Positions 28,968 to 37,080 of a DNA stretch of 64,000 nt are shown here, in pieces. The stretch lies in the NCBI RefSeq assembly GCF_001299635.1, contig NZ_JRHN01000034.1:34664-98663 (forward strand), read 5' to 3'. Numbering within the stretch: the stretch's first letter is position 1; the number at the start of each line of letters is the position of its first letter. A model generated the notes under the pieces. The model saw only the letters and a list, made by a program, of their open reading frames with translations. It had not been told where the DNA came from and searched no databases. The position numbers and the translations under genes are program-made. The stretch is from Clostridioides difficile (GTDB lineage: Bacteria > Bacillota > Clostridia > Peptostreptococcales > Peptostreptococcaceae).

Positions 28968-30824
28968 ATGGATACCCATAATAAATATGTAAATTTTATA
29001 AAAAATATACCTGTTCCTTTTTTATATTGTAAAGTTATAAAGGAACAAGAAAATATAGAGTATCGAGTAGAATATATAAGTAAAGGTATGGGGAAAATAT
29101 TAAAATTAGAAGAAGGACTTTGTGACGAAAATATATTAGATTTATTACCTGTATTTAAAGCCAAGAAATATTTTAATGAGTTATTTTCAGATAATGTAAA
29201 CTGTGTAAAAAGATATATACCAACACTTAAAAATTGGATAAACATAAAAAAACAAATAATAGGAGAATCACATATAATTTTGTATTTTTGCAAGATTGTA
29301 TTTGATTACAGACAAGTAATCGATTCTTTTAATAAAAAAGAAAAAATAGCCTATATAAAAGATGAAGAAGGCATATACATAGATTGTAGCGAAAATTTAG
29401 TTCCAATATTAAATAATAATATTAAAACAACAAAAGATATATTTGGGAAGAATGATGTAGAAGTATGGGGAGAAAGCACCGGAAAATTATTTAGGAATGA
29501 TTATATAGAAGGTGTATCGAGTAAAAAAAGATTTTTACAAAATCTATTTGAATACAAAGAAACATTCTTCATGGTTGAAAAATATTTTTTGTATGATGAA
29601 GATGAACTTTTGGGAACTATAGGAATAATAGATAATATAATATATAGTGGAAATAGTAACAAAAACTATAATTCAAAAAACTTAATGAAGATGATTGAAC
29701 ATTCAATTCCAGAGAATATGTTTTATAAAGATGTGTATGGAAATTACATTGGATTTAATTCAGGTTTTTTAAATTTAGCTTGTATGAATAAAGAAGAATT
29801 ATTAGGAAAGAATAGTTATAAAATATCAACAGAAGAATCTTTAATAGATATGATACTTAAAAGTGATAAAGATGTAGTTGAAAATAAAAAGGTGGTTACA
29901 TTCGAATCAAATATAAGTATGAACAATGAAAATAAGTGTATTGAGATTACAAAAAGACCATTTTTTGATAGTTATGGAAGTGTTATTGGAATAATTGGAA
30001 CAGCAAGAGATATAAGCAGAAGAAAAAAATTAGAAGAAGAAATGGATAAAAACAAAATGGAGTTCTTTGCAAATTTGTCTCATGAACTTAGAACCCCCAT
30101 AAATTTAATCTCGTCTTCATTACAATTAATAGAAAGAAAAGAAGCAGATTTAATAGAATCAAATGATACTTTAAAAAGAAATCTAGGTATGATAAAACAG
30201 AATGGAAATAGAATATTAAGATTGGTTAATAATTTTATAGACTTTACAAAAATGCAGTCAGGATATTTAGATTTCAAACCAGAAGAATCCGATATAATTT
30301 CATTTATAGAGGATATATGTATGTCTGTAGCTGATTTCGCAAGTCAAAATAACATACAACTTACATTTGATACAGAAATAGAAGAATTTACTATGTTATT
30401 TGATTCAGAAAAATTGGAAAGAATAATATTAAATTTGCTTTCTAATGGAATTAAGTATAATAAAGAAAATGGAGAGATAAATATATTTCTATGTGTGAAA
30501 GATGATATGTTTAAAATGAAAATATCTGACAGTGGAATAGGTATACCAAAAGAAAAAATAGATAAGATATTTAATAGATTTGAACAAATTGATAATGAAC
30601 TTTCTTATAGGGTTAAAGGAAGTGGAATTGGCCTTTCATTAGTGAAATCTTTAGTTGAATTACATGATGGAAGTATATGTTTAAAGAGTCAACTTGGGAT
30701 TGGAAGTGAATTTATTGTTTCATTGCCAATTAGAAGAGAAAATAATACTGAAAAATGCAATTATAAAAGAGAAGTTAGCGATGAACTAAGTAAAAAATTA
30801 GAAATAGAATTTTCGGATTTATAA
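28968..30824 (+). CDS. ptpC: Orphan PAS sensor histidine kinase, Spo0A-phosphorelay type (CD1579/PtpC-like)
   Basis: A 618-residue kinase with no clear membrane segment. Two PAS-like regions lie at about 125-215 and 235-345 (ENMFYKDVYGNYIGFNSGFL). The H-box FFANLSHELRTPINL has phospho-acceptor H372. The ATPase domain has N-box LLSNGIKYNKENG, G1 SGIGIPKEKIDKIFNRFEQ and G2 GSGIGLSLVKSLVE. No response regulator is adjacent. C. difficile has several such orphan kinases that act on Spo0A; gene order here fits CD1579, reported to phosphorylate Spo0A in vitro. The symbol is from memory of that literature. SD GAGGTAG. Confidence 0.87.
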   Translation: MDTHNKYVNFIKNIPVPFLYCKVIKEQENIEYRVEYISKGMGKILKLEEGLCDENILDLLPVFKAKKYFNELFSDNVNCVKRYIPTLKNWINIKKQIIGESHIILYFCKIVFDYRQVIDSFNKKEKIAYIKDEEGIYIDCSENLVPILNNNIKTTKDIFGKNDVEVWGESTGKLFRNDYIEGVSSKKRFLQNLFEYKETFFMVEKYFLYDEDELLGTIGIIDNIIYSGNSNKNYNSKNLMKMIEHSIPENMFYKDVYGNYIGFNSGFLNLACMNKEELLGKNSYKISTEESLIDMILKSDKDVVENKKVVTFESNISMNNENKCIEITKRPFFDSYGSVIGIIGTARDISRRKKLEEEMDKNKMEFFANLSHELRTPINLISSSLQLIERKEADLIESNDTLKRNLGMIKQNGNRILRLVNNFIDFTKMQSGYLDFKPEESDIISFIEDICMSVADFASQNNIQLTFDTEIEEFTMLFDSEKLERIILNLLSNGIKYNKENGEINIFLCVKDDMFKMKISDSGIGIPKEKIDKIFNRFEQIDNELSYRVKGSGIGLSLVKSLVELHDGSICLKSQLGIGSEFIVSLPIRRENNTEKCNYKREVSDELSKKLEIEFSDL

Positions 30825-30858
30825 TTTAAGTGTAAATAGATAAAATTTTAAAAAACTA

Positions 30859-30887
30859 TTGACAATTGTTTTAGAAGGGTTTAAAAT
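30859..30887 (+). promoter_or_regulatory. Sigma-A promoter of the hom T-box transcript
   Basis: TTGACA (30859-30864), 17-base spacer, TAAAAT (30882-30887), about 20 bases before the first T-box. No comparable promoter is seen between the two T-boxes, so both lie on one transcript. Confidence 0.85.
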
Positions 30888-30908
30888 AAATTACAACATA
30901 ATAAATAA

Positions 30909-31168
30909 AAAGCGATGAATAGGAAGAGTAAATCTAATTCGATTGCCAGAGAGAAGAGTCCATCGGCTGAAAGACTTTTTAAATTAGAGAGATTGAAAAC
31001 TACCTAGGAGCTACTTTCTGAAGTTATCTATATTAATAGATTTTAGTAAGAATAGTCGTTAACTGCGTTAAAGTGTAAAGTGAGTTTTCATAATATATGA
31101 AAATTAAGTTAGGTGGAACCGCGGGAATAATACTCTCGTCCTTATGTTATAAGGATGGGAGTTTTTTG
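30909..31168 (+). ncRNA. T-box leader 1 of 2 before hom, threonine specifier (ACU)
   Basis: Starts AAAAGCGATGAATAGGAAGAG. It contains T-box AGGTGGAACCGCGG (about 31111-31124) and a terminator TACTCTCGTCCTTAT...ATAAGGATGGGAGT with a T run (about 31130-31168). The specifier ACT at 30999-31001 is followed by ACCTAGGAGC. This aligns exactly with ATC-ACTCTGGAGC in the ilv T-box, so a threonine tRNA is predicted. Confidence 0.93.
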
Positions 31169-31211
31169 TTATTTAAAAATATAAATAGTAATTATAATAA
31201 TCATAAAAAAT

Positions 31212-31470
31212 ATAAAAGCGATGAATAGGAAGAGTAGATTTAGTTCGACTATCAGAGAGGAAAGTTCAAAGGCTGAAAGACTTTCTAAGTTTGAAAAATT
31301 GAAAACTACCTAGGAGCTGTGGTCTGAAGTTACCTTGAAAGGTTTTAGTAAGATTAACCGTTAACTGCGTTAAAGTATAAAGTGGATTTTATCAATAAAT
31401 GATGAAATCAAATTGGGTGGAACCGCGAGCATAGACTCGTCCCTTTATCTAGGGATGAGTCTATTTTTAT
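31212..31470 (+). ncRNA. T-box leader 2 of 2 before hom, threonine specifier (ACU)
   Basis: A near-duplicate of the preceding T-box: identical opening AAAAGCGATGAATAGGAAGAG, identical GAAAACTACCTAGGAGCT around the specifier (ACT at 31305-31307), T-box GGGTGGAACCGCGAG (about 31415-31429), and its own terminator AGACTCGTCCCTTTA/TAGGGATGAGTCT plus T run. The two must both antiterminate for hom to be read, giving a steeper response to uncharged tRNA-Thr. Confidence 0.93.
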
Positions 31471-31532
31471 TGCAATAAAAGATTGAAAATAAAAAAAAAT
31501 CGGAAAATTATAAATTTTAGGAGGATAATAAA

Positions 31533-32750
31533 ATGGAGAATAAAGTGAAAATTGGAGTACTAGGATATGGAACTGTAGGAAGTGGACTTATAGATATAAT
31601 AGATAATAATAAAGAAAAAAGAAATATAGAAATAGTTGGAATTTTAGTTAACAATCTAGAAAAACATAAAGGTAAAAAATACTCTAATATAATAACTAAT
31701 AATATAGATGATATATTTGAAAAAGATATAGATATACTTGTAGAAGTTATGGGTGGTTTAGAACCAACATTATCTTATATTAAAAAAGCTTTAAATAATA
31801 AAATTCATGTTGTTACAGCAAATAAAGATTTGCTAGCTGAATGTGGAGATGAGCTTGCAAAATTAGCAAGTGAAAATAAGGTAAGTATAAAATTTGAAGC
31901 TTCAGTTGCTGGAGGGATACCAGTATTAAAACCAATAATAGAGTCATTAGAAGGAAATAACATAGATAGTATAAATGCTATTTTAAATGGAACTACTAAC
32001 TTTATATTATCTAAAATGTATGACGAGAATTTATCTTATGATATGGCGTTAAAGCAAGCTCAGGAATTAGGTTTTGCTGAAGCCAATCCAGAGTCAGATG
32101 TATTAGGATATGATGCTGCTAGAAAACTATCAATATTATCAACTCTAGCTTATGATAATAGAGTGTATTGGAAAGATGTATATTTAGAGGGAATTACAGA
32201 TATAGATGAAAAAGATATTGAATATGCAAAAAAATTAAATTGTAAGATAAAATTAATTGGTCAAAGTAAGTATGAAAATGATAAAGTAAGTGCTTTTGTT
32301 AGACCTGTCCTAGTAGAAAAAGATAATATACTTGCTAGAATAGACAATGAATTTAATGCTGTTATAGTAAATGGCGATTCAGTAGGAGAAGTTTCTTTTG
32401 TAGGTAAGGGAGCTGGAAGTCTAGCAACAGGAAGTGCAGTTTATTCAGATGTGATTGATATAATAGATAATAGAGTTTCAAGTATAGATTCTTTTACTAA
32501 AGATAAAATACAGGTTAATAAGATAGTTAGAGAAAAATGTGGAGCACTTCTTAGATTTAAAAAATGTAATAAAGATGAAATATTGAATATAGTTGAGAAT
32601 TGCTTAGTAAATTATGATGTTTTAAATGATGATGATGAGCTTGCTATTATGGTTTATGCTGATTCTGAGTATGAAATAAATAACAGTTTATGTCTAATAA
32701 AAGATAAGGGATATTGCGAAAAAATGAATAAAATGTTGAAAATAAGTTAA
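31533..32750 (+). CDS. hom: Homoserine dehydrogenase
   Basis: A 405-residue enzyme with an NAD(P)-binding Rossmann motif VLGYGTVGSGL (about 9-19) and the catalytic domain motifs VTANKDLLA, SVAGGIPVLKPI, NGTTNFIL and GFAEANPESDVLGYDAARKL (quoted in part as EANPESDVLGYDAARKL). The C-terminal 70 residues (from about 335) are shorter than a standard ACT regulatory domain, so feedback inhibition may be altered. It reduces aspartate semialdehyde to homoserine, the branch point to threonine and methionine. It is alone after its tandem T-boxes; thrB and thrC are not adjacent. Confidence 0.95.
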   Translation: MENKVKIGVLGYGTVGSGLIDIIDNNKEKRNIEIVGILVNNLEKHKGKKYSNIITNNIDDIFEKDIDILVEVMGGLEPTLSYIKKALNNKIHVVTANKDLLAECGDELAKLASENKVSIKFEASVAGGIPVLKPIIESLEGNNIDSINAILNGTTNFILSKMYDENLSYDMALKQAQELGFAEANPESDVLGYDAARKLSILSTLAYDNRVYWKDVYLEGITDIDEKDIEYAKKLNCKIKLIGQSKYENDKVSAFVRPVLVEKDNILARIDNEFNAVIVNGDSVGEVSFVGKGAGSLATGSAVYSDVIDIIDNRVSSIDSFTKDKIQVNKIVREKCGALLRFKKCNKDEILNIVENCLVNYDVLNDDDELAIMVYADSEYEINNSLCLIKDKGYCEKMNKMLKIS

Positions 32751-32807
32751 AAAGGGGAAAAAATAAGTTTATATGTAACATATTTTGATAATTTTAATAC
32801 TATATAC

Positions 32808-32833
32808 TATGAGATAAAACAAAACATCTCATA
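32808..32833 (+). other. Small hairpin between hom and cdeM
   Basis: TATGAGAT (32808-32815) and ATCTCATA (32826-32833) form an 8-bp stem with a 10-base loop. There is no T tail on the + strand, so it could stabilise or attenuate RNA but is not a proven terminator. Confidence 0.4.
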
Positions 32834-32865
32834 AAAAATTAAAATTAAAAGGAGAGATATGTTAT

Positions 32866-33357
32866 ATGGAAAATAAAAAATATGCAAATGGTGGTTATCC
32901 AGAAGATTGGTATGAAAGAGGAGAAGCTACAGCTAAATGGTTCCAAAATGATGGAGAAGAATATGAAAGAGCAGCATACGATGAAGATAGAGAAAGAAGA
33001 GGTTCAAACTGTGGATGTTCAAATCAAGAAGAAAATAGACCTAGAAACTGTGAAAGATTTAGAAGAGAAGCTGAAATAAGAGAAAGAGAAGCTAGAGAAG
33101 CATTCTGCGAATCTGCAGAAAGAAAAAAAGAAGCATTAGCATATGAATGTGAAGCTAGAAAATTATGGGAAAAAGCAGAAAAATACTGGGATGAATATTC
33201 TGAGTTCAATTATAGAGGAATAGAATATTTAGCAGAAGCTGCTAGATTATTTGATAAAGGTATGGAATGTGAAGCTAGAAGAAATGGAAATAATGGTGGA
33301 AACAACAATTGTTGCCATAAATGCCATAAACCTAACTGTAACTGTGGTAGAAAATAA
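32866..33357 (+). CDS. cdeM: Cysteine-rich exosporium protein CdeM
   Basis: A 163-residue protein with no membrane segments. The N-terminus is acidic and aromatic (GGYPEDWYERGEATAKWF). A long charged helical middle is rich in Glu, Arg and Ala (REAEIREREAREAFCESAER), and the C-terminus is glycine/asparagine/cysteine rich (CCHKCHKPNCNCGRK). Twelve or so cysteines are spread along the chain and probably cross-link. This composition and the position between hom and hisD match C. difficile CdeM, the abundant exosporium morphogenetic protein. It is made late in the mother cell, reportedly under sigma-K; I do not see a decisive sigma-K promoter. SD AAGGAGAGATATG. Confidence 0.93.
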   Translation: MENKKYANGGYPEDWYERGEATAKWFQNDGEEYERAAYDEDRERRGSNCGCSNQEENRPRNCERFRREAEIREREAREAFCESAERKKEALAYECEARKLWEKAEKYWDEYSEFNYRGIEYLAEAARLFDKGMECEARRNGNNGGNNNCCHKCHKPNCNCGRK

Positions 33358-33367
33358 AAGAATTTCA

Positions 33368-33396
33368 TTGACAAATCAATAGTTAAAATATATCAT
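33368..33396 (+). promoter_or_regulatory. Promoter of the hisD leader
   Basis: TTGACA (33368-33373), a 17-base spacer and TATCAT (33391-33396) lie about 75 bases before a structured leader. A TATAAT at 33403 without a matching -35 is an alternative. Confidence 0.6.
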
Positions 33397-33472
33397 ATTA
33401 TGTATAATAAAGAGAAAATTCAGAAAAAAATTAATGATTAGAAGAAATATAAGTATAGTTATTAGACAAATA

Positions 33473-33548
33473 GTGCTCAGTTAGTGAGGTGAGTACAATA
33501 TGATTAGACTCCTATCCTCTAGCTTTTAATAGAGGGTGGGAGTTTTTA
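33473..33548 (+). promoter_or_regulatory. Attenuator-like leader of hisD with terminator hairpin
   Basis: First hairpin: GTGCTCA (33473-33479) with TGAGTAC (33490-33496). The second is a 13-bp stem between ACTCCTATCCTCT (33508-33520) and AGAGGGTGGGAGT (33531-33543), followed by TTTTTATTT: a strong intrinsic terminator placed before hisD. The SD and first hairpin (TGAGGTGAG) could pair with part of the terminator left arm. No T-box sequence is present. No known riboswitch class was recognised. Confidence 0.65.
33500..33529 (+). CDS. Putative nine-codon leader peptide
   Basis: ATG at 33500 preceded by GAGGTGAGTACAAT opens a frame for MIRLLSSSF, with the stop TAA in the loop of the terminator hairpin. 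The coding sequence overlaps the whole left arm of the terminator, so a translating ribosome would prevent terminator formation. It contains no histidine codons, so classical His attenuation is not supported; the Leu-Leu and Ser-Ser-Ser runs might matter. Existence of the peptide is inferred from SD and geometry only. Confidence 0.45.
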   Translation: MIRLLSSSF

Positions 33549-33600
33549 TTTATTGATGTATCTTAAATGAGAATAATATTGTAAAACTAGGAGGTAAAAA

Positions 33601-34866
33601 ATGAAAAGCATCAAAACATCAAGTACAAAAGAAAAGGTAGATGAAAAGGTTTTAAGAGAGCAAGTAAGTTCTATAATAGAAGATATAAGAAGAAATAAGG
33701 ATGTTGCACTTAGAAAATACAATGATAAGTTTGATAAAAATACAAGATATGAATTTAGAATTACTAAAGAAGAGATAAAAGAAGCTTATAAACATGTAGA
33801 TAATGAATTTATAAATAATCTGAAGATTGCTGCTGAAAATATAAGAGAATTTGCTAAAGCTCAAAAATCAAGTTTTGAAAATTCTTTTGAAAAAGAAATT
33901 TATCCAGGTGTAATCTTAGGTCAAACTAATATTCCAATAGAATCATGCCTTGCATATGTTCCAGGTGGGCAATATCCATTATTTTCAACAGCACTTATGC
34001 TTATAATACCTGCAAAAGTTGCAGGTGTAAAAAGAATAGTAGCATGTTCGCCAACTATGAAAAATACTGAAGATATAAATCCTAAAACGTTGGTAGCTAT
34101 GGACATAGCAGGGGCTGATGAAATATATGCAACTGGAGGTGTCCAAGCTATAGCAGCATTTACATATGGTACAGAAAAGATTAATCCAGTTGACATAATT
34201 GTAGGACCAGGAAATAAATTTGTAACTGAAGCTAAAAGACAGTGTTATGGTCAAGTGGGAATTGATTTTGTAGCTGGTCCAAGTGAAGTTCTTATAATAG
34301 CTGATGAAACTTCAAATCCAGTTTATATTGCAGCTGATTTATTAGCACAATGTGAGCATGATTTAAATGCAAGAGGTATATTATTGACAAATAGCTTAGA
34401 AATAGCAAATGAAGTTGAGAAAAATATAAAAATTATGTTAGAAGATTTGCCAACAAAGGATATAGCATCTAGTTCATGGGAGAATAATGGAGAGATAATT
34501 TTAGTTGATGATATTGAGGAAGCCATTAAAATAAGTAATTTTTATGCACCAGAACATTTAGAAGTTGCAGTAGAGAAGTATGATGAGATTTGTGATAAAT
34601 TAATTAACTATGGTTCTCTATTTATTGGAAATCTTTCTGCAGAAGTATTTGGTGACTATGTTTCAGGTACAAATCATACATTACCAACACTTAAAGCATC
34701 AAGATACACAGGTGGTGTTTGGGTTGGTACATTTATAAAAACTTGTACAAAGCAGATATTGAATGAAAAGGCTATAAAAGCGTTAGCTCCTGTTGCAGAA
34801 AAGTTAGCAAAAGAAGAGGGACTGTATGCTCATGCAAAGGCAGCTGAAGTTAGGTTTAAAAAATAG
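33601..34866 (+). CDS. hisD: Histidinol dehydrogenase
   Basis: A 421-residue enzyme with the full set of HisD motifs: YVPGGQYPLFSTALM-like (about 120), the segment AGADEIYATGGVQAIAAFTYG, GPGNKFVTEAKRQ, GIDFVAGPSEVLIIAD, AADLLAQCEHD with zinc-ligand histidine, and NHTLPT plus GVWVGTF near the C-terminus. It oxidises histidinol to histidine with NAD. It stands alone, about 33 kb from the hisIE end of the main his operon, with its own promoter and attenuator-like leader. SD AGGAGGTAAAAA. Confidence 0.96.
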   Translation: MKSIKTSSTKEKVDEKVLREQVSSIIEDIRRNKDVALRKYNDKFDKNTRYEFRITKEEIKEAYKHVDNEFINNLKIAAENIREFAKAQKSSFENSFEKEIYPGVILGQTNIPIESCLAYVPGGQYPLFSTALMLIIPAKVAGVKRIVACSPTMKNTEDINPKTLVAMDIAGADEIYATGGVQAIAAFTYGTEKINPVDIIVGPGNKFVTEAKRQCYGQVGIDFVAGPSEVLIIADETSNPVYIAADLLAQCEHDLNARGILLTNSLEIANEVEKNIKIMLEDLPTKDIASSSWENNGEIILVDDIEEAIKISNFYAPEHLEVAVEKYDEICDKLINYGSLFIGNLSAEVFGDYVSGTNHTLPTLKASRYTGGVWVGTFIKTCTKQILNEKAIKALAPVAEKLAKEEGLYAHAKAAEVRFKK

Positions 34867-34908
34867 ATTTTAAAAGACTTGTTTTTAAATAAGATATTTC
34901 AATAGAAA

Positions 34909-34955
34909 CGTCATTTCATAATAATTTTAGATTATATTGAAATGGCTTTTTTATT
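34909..34955 (+). terminator. Terminator after hisD
   Basis: CATTTCATAATAA pairs with TTATATTGAAATG, followed by GCTTTTTTATT. Confidence 0.65.
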
Positions 34956-34964
34956 GAAAATTTA

Positions 34965-34994
34965 TTGACAAATTTGTATTGAAGATATTATACT
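34965..34994 (+). promoter_or_regulatory. Promoter of the ROK/sugar ABC operon
   Basis: TTGACA (34965-34970), 18-base spacer, TATACT (34989-34994), about 40 bases before the ROK start. Confidence 0.75.
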
Positions 34995-35033
34995 AAACTT
35001 AATAAATAAAGTTTATAAAGTAAGGTGTTGTTT

Positions 35034-36128
35034 ATGAAAAATATAGTTGGAAAGCCACAAACGATAAAAAAAGTAAATGAAGATTTAATAAAAAACATTA
35101 TAAAAAATGAAGGTCCTATAACGAAGCCAGAAATTTCAAGTATTACTGAATTGAGTTTAGCTACAGTTAATAAAATTGTAGAACAATTAGCCTTAAAAAA
35201 TGAGGTCAAAGTAAGTGGATTAAGTGAGTCTACTGGAGGAAGAAGAGCACAATTATTTGAAATAAATGCAAATTTGGAACACATAATAGCTTTATATTAT
35301 TATAGAAATAGCTGTATAGGAGTAGTTGCAAATTTATTAGGGGAGATAACTTATCAAGAGGAATTTGACATAAGAATGGATACCTATGAAAACGTTAACC
35401 AAGATACTTTTTTTGTTATAGATACTTTAATAGAAAAGGTAAGAGAAAACAGTATAAGAGCTATTGGGATTGGAGTTCCAGGAGTTGTAAAAAATGGTGT
35501 GGTTAAGAATATACCAACTATAAAAAGTTGGGAAGGTATAAACCTAGAGACTTTAATAAAGAGTAAATACAATACTAAAGTATTTATAGAAAATGATACA
35601 AATATTACTACTATTGGAATTTACCAAAAACAGTATAAAGATGAATATAAAAATATGGCTCTTATGTATTTAGAAGATGGTATTGGTTCAGGGATAGTTA
35701 TAAATGGCGAGTTATATTTAGGTTCCACAAATTTTGCTGGAGAATTAAGTTATTTAAATATGGAGTTTAATAAGTATAATTATGAAAACTTAAATATTGA
35801 AGATTATATTTTAAGTTTAAGAAAAAGATATTTGGAGAGCAAGGATAATAATTTTAAAAAGGAAGTCTTATCAATAATATCAAATTTTGTAAGAACTCTT
35901 GTATGTGTCTTAAATCCACAAGCTATGATTATACAATGCAGTATATTAACTGAGGCTGATATGGAATTTATAGAGAAAGATGTAAGTAAGAGTGTGGGAG
36001 AAGAAAATTTCCCTAAATTAATAAAAGTAGAGTCACTGAGAGAAGGAAGTATAAATGGAGTAATTAGTATGTGTTTAAAAGAAACTGACTATCAATATTC
36101 CTTGTCTAATAAAAAAGGAGGATATTAA
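35034..36128 (+). CDS. ROK-family transcriptional repressor (NagC/XylR type)
   Basis: A 364-residue protein with an N-terminal winged helix-turn-helix (GPITKPEISSITELSLATVN, about 25-44) and a ROK sugar-binding domain (IGIGVPGVVKNGVV; VFIENDTNITTIGIY; YLEDGIGSGIVINGELYLG). The usual ROK zinc cysteine cluster is not obvious. ATG 35034 is preferred since AAGGTG lies just before it; a GTG three codons upstream overlaps that SD. First gene of a six-gene operon, it probably represses the operon in the absence of the sugar or its phosphate. Confidence 0.88.
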   Translation: MKNIVGKPQTIKKVNEDLIKNIIKNEGPITKPEISSITELSLATVNKIVEQLALKNEVKVSGLSESTGGRRAQLFEINANLEHIIALYYYRNSCIGVVANLLGEITYQEEFDIRMDTYENVNQDTFFVIDTLIEKVRENSIRAIGIGVPGVVKNGVVKNIPTIKSWEGINLETLIKSKYNTKVFIENDTNITTIGIYQKQYKDEYKNMALMYLEDGIGSGIVINGELYLGSTNFAGELSYLNMEFNKYNYENLNIEDYILSLRKRYLESKDNNFKKEVLSIISNFVRTLVCVLNPQAMIIQCSILTEADMEFIEKDVSKSVGEENFPKLIKVESLREGSINGVISMCLKETDYQYSLSNKKGGY

Positions 36129-36129
36129 T

Positions 36130-37080
36130 GTGAGATATTTGATTTCAATAGATGGAGGAGGAACAAAGACAAAATTTTGTGTAAGTGATTTAGATGGAAA
36201 CATACTTAAAGAGTACACTACTGGTTCAACTAATTACAAGTCAGTTGGAATACAAAAAACATATGAAAATATTAATAATGGGTTTGAGAAAATATTAAAA
36301 GATTTGCATATTAATTATGATGATATTGAGTACACTGTATTTGGGATATCAGGATGTGATTCTCCTAATGATTATAAAATTATAATGGATGAAATATTAA
36401 AAATTGGACTTAATAAAGAAAAAATGTATCTAGTAAATGATGCAGTGTTAGCCTTTTATGCACAAACTGATACTCCTGGTTTAGTAATTGTAGCTGGGAC
36501 AGGTTCGATTGTATTAGGAATTAGAGAAGATGGAGAAATATATAGAGTTGGTGGATGGGGATATAATTTTAGTGATTTGGGCTCTGGATATGATATAGGA
36601 AGAAAATTATTAAAGAAGGTCTTACTTTATTGTGATGAGTGTCATGAGTATAGTGATTTATTTAATTGTGTCTTATATTTCTTTAATGCAGATAGCTTTG
36701 AAAAACTTACATATATGATTACTGAAATAAATAACAATGTTGAAATAGCAAATTTAGCCTCATTAGTGATTGATTGCGCTGAACAAGGAGATAAATTAGC
36801 TATTGAAATATTAAGAGAGTCATCAATTGAATTATCTAAATTAGCTCAAGTAATATTAAGTAAAATCTATAATTCAATGAAAAAGGATAAAAATGAAATA
36901 AATATAGTCTTGTCTGGTGGAACATTAAACAGAACTATATATGCTCAAATGTTAATGAATAATTTAAAAGCAGAAAACATAGATAAAAAATTAAACTTTA
37001 TACTTCAAGAAAATCAGCCTGTATATGGAGGTATAAGACTTGCTATGGCATTAGCTGATAGGAGGGTCAAACATGGATAG
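36130..37080 (+). CDS. BadF/BcrA-type sugar kinase (N-acetylglucosamine kinase-like)
   Basis: A 316-residue ASKHA-fold kinase: phosphate-1 motif SIDGGGTKTKFCVSDLDGN (4-22), phosphate-2 region VIVAGTGSIVLGI, and adenosine motif VLSGGTLNR. This fits the BadF/BadG/BcrA/BcrD group that includes N-acetylglucosamine kinases. It starts at GTG, one base after the ROK stop codon, with GGAGGA inside the end of the ROK gene, so translation is coupled. It probably phosphorylates the imported sugar. Confidence 0.85.
   Translation: MRYLISIDGGGTKTKFCVSDLDGNILKEYTTGSTNYKSVGIQKTYENINNGFEKILKDLHINYDDIEYTVFGISGCDSPNDYKIIMDEILKIGLNKEKMYLVNDAVLAFYAQTDTPGLVIVAGTGSIVLGIREDGEIYRVGGWGYNFSDLGSGYDIGRKLLKKVLLYCDECHEYSDLFNCVLYFFNADSFEKLTYMITEINNNVEIANLASLVIDCAEQGDKLAIEILRESSIELSKLAQVILSKIYNSMKKDKNEINIVLSGGTLNRTIYAQMLMNNLKAENIDKKLNFILQENQPVYGGIRLAMALADRRVKHG

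Noticed and set aside
30909..31532. SAM or lysine riboswitch before hom
   Set aside because: The leader is fully explained by two T-boxes with AACCGCG motifs and terminators.
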